This document shows, piece after piece, positions 61,217-64,000 of a stretch of 64,000 bases of DNA. The first letter of the stretch is position 1. Each line of letters starts with the position of its first letter. The translations under genes were made by a program, and so were the position numbers. Below the pieces are notes generated by a model. That model was not told the origin of the DNA. It was given only the letters and a program-made list of their open reading frames with translations, and did no database searches. Origin of the DNA: Pseudomonas sp. SCB32 (lineage in GTDB: Bacteria > Pseudomonadota > Gammaproteobacteria > Pseudomonadales > Pseudomonadaceae); contig NZ_CP045118.1 in assembly GCF_009189165.1 (NCBI RefSeq), positions 3,968,001-4,032,000 of the forward strand, read 5' to 3'.

Positions 61217-62521
61217 ATGAGCACTCAAGCCAAAGCCTACCGAGCCAGCATCCTGCACAGCGTCGCCGACCCGGCCGAAGTCGGCGTGGAGAAGTCCTAC
61301 CAGTATTTCGAGGACGGCATCCTGCTGGTGGAAGACGGCAAGGTTGCCCGCGTCGGCCACGCCGCCGACCTGCTACCGCAACTGGGCGGCGTCGAAGTGG
61401 TTCAATACCACGACGCGCTGATCACCCCCGGCTTCATCGACACCCACATCCACTACCCACAGACCGGCATGATCGCCTCCTACGGCGAGCAACTGCTGGA
61501 CTGGCTGAATACCTACACCTTCCCCACCGAGAAGCAGTTCGCCGACCCGGCCCATGCCGCCGACGTTGCCGGCATCTTCCTCAAGGAACTGCTGCGCGCC
61601 GGCACCACTACCGCGCTGGTGTTCGGCACCGTACATCCGCAGTCGGTGGACGCGCTGTTCGGCGCCGCCGAGAAGCTCGACCTGCGCCTGATCGCCGGCA
61701 AGGTGATGATGGACCGCAACGCGCCGGACTACCTGACCGACACGGCCGAGAGCAGCTACACCGACAGCAAGGCGCTGATCGAGCGCTGGCACGGCAAGGG
61801 CCGCCTGCTCTACGCGGTGACCCCGCGCTTCGCTCCCACAAGTACCCCGGAACAACTCGACGCCGCCGGCCGCCTGCTCAAGGAGCATCCGGGCGTGTAC
61901 ATGCACACGCACCTGTCCGAGAACCTCAAGGAAATCGAGTGGGTCAAGGAGCTGTTCCCGGAGCGCAAGGGCTACCTGGACGTCTATGACCACCACGGCC
62001 TGCTCGGCCCGCGCTCGGTGTTCGCCCACGGCGTACACCTGTGCGACGGCGAATGCCAGCGCCTGTCGGAAACCGGTTCGGCCGTGGCCTTCTGCCCGAC
62101 CTCCAACCTGTTCCTCGGTAGCGGCCTGTTCGACCTGGCGAAGCTGGAAAAGCACAAGGTCAAGGTCGGCCTGGGCACCGACGTCGGCGCCGGCACCAGC
62201 TTCTCCCAGCTGCAGTCGCTGAACGAGGCCTACAAGGTGATGCAGCTGCAAGGCATCAAGCTCGACCCGTTCAAGTCGCTGTACCTGGCCACCCTCGGCG
62301 GCGCCCGCGCGCTGGAGCTGGAGGACAAGGTCGGCAGCTTCGCCCAGGGCAACGAGGCCGACTTCGTTGTCCTCGACTACAAGGCCACCCCGCTGCTGGA
62401 CTACCGCCTGCTGCAGGCCAAGACCCTGGAGGAGAAACTCTTCGCACTGGTCATCCTCGGCGACGACCGTACCGTGAAGGAAACCTTCGCCCACGGCCGC
62501 AGCGTGCATCGCCGCGGTTGA
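61217..62521 (+). CDS. guaD: Guanine deaminase
   Basis: Amidohydrolase of 434 residues that deaminates guanine to xanthine, which feeds XdhAB. Zinc motif PGFIDTHIHYPQ with His77 and His79, then HTHLSEN, HGVHLCDGE and LGTDVGAGTSF with further metal ligands. Same strand as xdhABC, 148 bases after xdhC across a family B repeat. Start ATG 61217 follows GCGAGAG. Confidence 0.94.
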   Translation: MSTQAKAYRASILHSVADPAEVGVEKSYQYFEDGILLVEDGKVARVGHAADLLPQLGGVEVVQYHDALITPGFIDTHIHYPQTGMIASYGEQLLDWLNTYTFPTEKQFADPAHAADVAGIFLKELLRAGTTTALVFGTVHPQSVDALFGAAEKLDLRLIAGKVMMDRNAPDYLTDTAESSYTDSKALIERWHGKGRLLYAVTPRFAPTSTPEQLDAAGRLLKEHPGVYMHTHLSENLKEIEWVKELFPERKGYLDVYDHHGLLGPRSVFAHGVHLCDGECQRLSETGSAVAFCPTSNLFLGSGLFDLAKLEKHKVKVGLGTDVGAGTSFSQLQSLNEAYKVMQLQGIKLDPFKSLYLATLGGARALELEDKVGSFAQGNEADFVVLDYKATPLLDYRLLQAKTLEEKLFALVILGDDRTVKETFAHGRSVHRRG

Positions 62522-62533
62522 CCCCTTACGGCT

Positions 62534-62586
62534 CCGGCGCCGGGTCCTCGCTCAGGACCAACCCGGCGCCGGGGTCGCTTTTCTTT
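62534..62586 (+). terminator. Terminator after guaD
   Basis: CCGGCGCCGGGT ... ACCCGGCGCCGG, a 12-bp stem with a 15-base loop (with CCT/AGG extending it), then GGTCGCTTTTCTTT. End of the purine catabolism unit. Confidence 0.85.
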
Positions 62587-62610
62587 CCCGTACCGCGCAA
62601 GTCTTCCCCT

Positions 62611-62656
62611 GTAGGAGCGCGCCATGCGCGCGATCGCGGGCATGGCGCGCTCCTAC
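62611..62656. repeat. REP element, family A, compact form
   Basis: GTAGGAGCGCGCCATGCGCG to GGCATGGCGCGCTCCTAC enclosing CGATCGCG, between guaD and lhgO. Confidence 0.85.
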
Positions 62657-62775
62657 TAGGCAAGCGTGGTGACGCCCCAGGCCTTGTCCGCCCCTCCACG
62701 ACTGGAAGAGCAATTGCCTGACGGGCCACACTCAGCCACGCTGTGGGCCATCGAATCAGGCTCACGGCAGGCGCA

Positions 62776-63969
62776 ATGACCTACGACTTCTGCATCATCG
62801 GCGGCGGCATCGTCGGCCTGGCCACGGCCATGCGGCTGCTGCAACTACGCCCCGGCGCATCCTTGCTCCTGCTGGAGAAGGAAAACAGCCTTGCCCGCCA
62901 CCAGACCGGCCACAACAGCGGCGTGATCCACGCTGGCATCTACTACACGCCCGGCAGCCTGAAGGCCGACCTGTGCAAGCGCGGCGCCCAGGCCACCAAG
63001 GACTTCTGCGACGAGCACGGCATCCCTTACGACGTCTGCGGCAAGCTGCTGGTGGCGTCCAATGCGCTGGAACTGCAGCGCATGGAAACACTGCTGGAGC
63101 GTTCCAGGCTCAATGGCCTGGACGTCAAGCGCGTGGAGGCCGGCGAGATGCGCGAACGCGAGCCGAACATCGTCGGCCAGGGCGGGCTGTTCGTCTCCAG
63201 TACCGGCATCCTCGACTACCGCCAGGTCTGCCACGCGATGGCCTCGGTGATCGAGCGCGCCGGCGGCGAGGTGCGCCTGGAAGTGAAGGTCGATGCAATC
63301 CGCGAGGGCGGCGATGATGTGCTGATCCGTAGCGGCGAACAAACCTGGAAGGCGCGTCAGCTGGTGGTCTGCGCCGGCCTGCAATCCGACCGTCTGGCGC
63401 GCCTGGCGGGGATCGAGGTGCAGCACCGGATCATTCCGTTCCGCGGCGAGTACTACCGGCTGCCGGCGAGCAGGAACGACATCGTCCGCCACCTGATCTA
63501 CCCGATCCCCGATCCTGCGCTGCCCTTCCTCGGTATCCACCTCACGCGGATGATCGACGGCAGCGTCACGGTCGGCCCCAACGCGGTGCTTGGCTTTGCC
63601 CGCGAGGGTTATCCGAAGTTCTCCACTAACCTTGCCGATGTGGCGGAATACGCGCGCTTCCCCGGCTTCTGGAAAACCATCGGCGCCAACCTGCGCTCAG
63701 GGCTGGCTGAGATGAAGAACTCGCTGTTCAAGGCTGGCTACCTGGAGCAGTGCCGCAAGTATTGCCCATCCCTGCAACTGGATGACCTGCAACCGATGGA
63801 AGCCGGCATCCGCGCCCAGGCGGTACTGCGCGACGGCACGCTGGTGCACGATTTCCTGTTCCTGGAAACGCCGCGCATGCTGCACGTGTGCAACGCGCCC
63901 TCGCCCGCCGCCACGTCGGCAATCCCCATTGGCGAGATGATTGCCAAGCGGCTACTGAAGCAGGCCTGA
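62776..63969 (+). CDS. lhgO: L-2-hydroxyglutarate oxidase
   Basis: FAD-dependent oxidoreductase of 397 residues that oxidises L-2-hydroxyglutarate to 2-oxoglutarate, a step in lysine/glutarate catabolism, feeding electrons to the quinone pool. FAD-binding GGGIVGLATA is near residue 9, then LLEKENSLARHQTGHNSGVIHAGIYY and a C-terminal GIRAQAVLRDGTLVHDFLF typical of LhgO. ATG 62776; the frame is open to 62743. Single gene after the purine catabolism unit; a family A repeat follows. Confidence 0.9.
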   Translation: MTYDFCIIGGGIVGLATAMRLLQLRPGASLLLLEKENSLARHQTGHNSGVIHAGIYYTPGSLKADLCKRGAQATKDFCDEHGIPYDVCGKLLVASNALELQRMETLLERSRLNGLDVKRVEAGEMREREPNIVGQGGLFVSSTGILDYRQVCHAMASVIERAGGEVRLEVKVDAIREGGDDVLIRSGEQTWKARQLVVCAGLQSDRLARLAGIEVQHRIIPFRGEYYRLPASRNDIVRHLIYPIPDPALPFLGIHLTRMIDGSVTVGPNAVLGFAREGYPKFSTNLADVAEYARFPGFWKTIGANLRSGLAEMKNSLFKAGYLEQCRKYCPSLQLDDLQPMEAGIRAQAVLRDGTLVHDFLFLETPRMLHVCNAPSPAATSAIPIGEMIAKRLLKQA

Positions 63970-63985
63970 CGCGGCTCCGCCCCCT

Positions 63986-64000
63986 GTAGGAGCGCCCCAT
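63986..64000. repeat. Left end of a family A repeat, cut by the window edge
   Basis: GTAGGAGCGCCCCAT, the opening arm of the same family as at 6519 and 62611, 17 bases after the lhgO stop. Confidence 0.75.

Overview
The window reads as a chromosomal segment from a GC-rich Pseudomonas of the P. aeruginosa group. The evidence is the gene set and gene order: tusA, acnA, aer, a cprA-like gene, two tandem ccoNOQP operons, ccoGHIS, hemN, anr, apt, recR/ybaB/dnaX, ffs, ligA/zipA/smc, alkB2 and xdhABC. This follows the order I recall for the PA156x to PA152x interval of P. aeruginosa PAO1. Extra genes and many REP-type repeats suggest a relative such as the P. nitroreducens/P. citronellolis lineage rather than P. 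aeruginosa itself; that placement is inference. No rRNA, tRNA, CRISPR array, prophage or intact insertion sequence was seen.

Layout. 1-4.3 kb: tail of a LysR-type regulator, then a four-gene polyamine-type ABC importer. 4.3-7.9 kb: repeats, tusA, a secreted lipoprotein hydrolase, a MaoC-type hydratase and a truncated rlmM-like remnant. 8.2-14.9 kb: acnA, aer, the cprA-like gene and a small hydrolase. 15-27.4 kb: the cbb3 oxidase region, with the cco2 operon, the cco1 operon and the assembly genes ccoGHIS plus a TauE/SafE-like membrane protein. 27.5-30.5 kb: hemN, anr and apt. 30.8-41.4 kb: an accessory stretch with a PF10118 protein, a GFA protein, a TetR regulator divergent from a Baeyer-Villiger monooxygenase/SDR pair, a methyltransferase/DUF4242 pair with an AraC regulator, an acyl-CoA dehydrogenase, and FtrA divergent from a rhodanese. 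40.8-53.8 kb: DNA metabolism and cell division genes (recR, ybaB, dnaX, ffs, an HU-like gene, ligA, zipA, smc). 53.8-64 kb: a GntR regulator divergent from alkB2, purine catabolism (xdhABC, guaD) and lhgO.

The genes form a low-oxygen respiration module. Anr, the oxygen sensor, has good binding boxes in front of ccoN2 and hemN. CcoN/O/P form the high-affinity terminal oxidases, CcoGHIS supply their copper and assembly, HemN makes heme without oxygen, and Aer steers cells by oxygen or redox state. A second theme is oxidation of lipid or hydrocarbon substrates (AlkB2, BVMO, SDR, acyl-CoA dehydrogenase). Two sequence findings bear on its control: a double palindromic operator between the TetR gene and the BVMO gene, and a 13-bp inverted repeat (ATTGTC-N-GACAAT) that lies both in front of alkB2, next to the GntR gene, and 24 kb away in front of the PF10118 gene. 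That suggests a shared regulator.

Repeats are a notable part of the window. At least three families of inverted repeats occur in intergenic gaps, some inside operons. One lies next to a partial duplication of the tusA 3' end, and one supplies the stop codon of an AraC-type gene.
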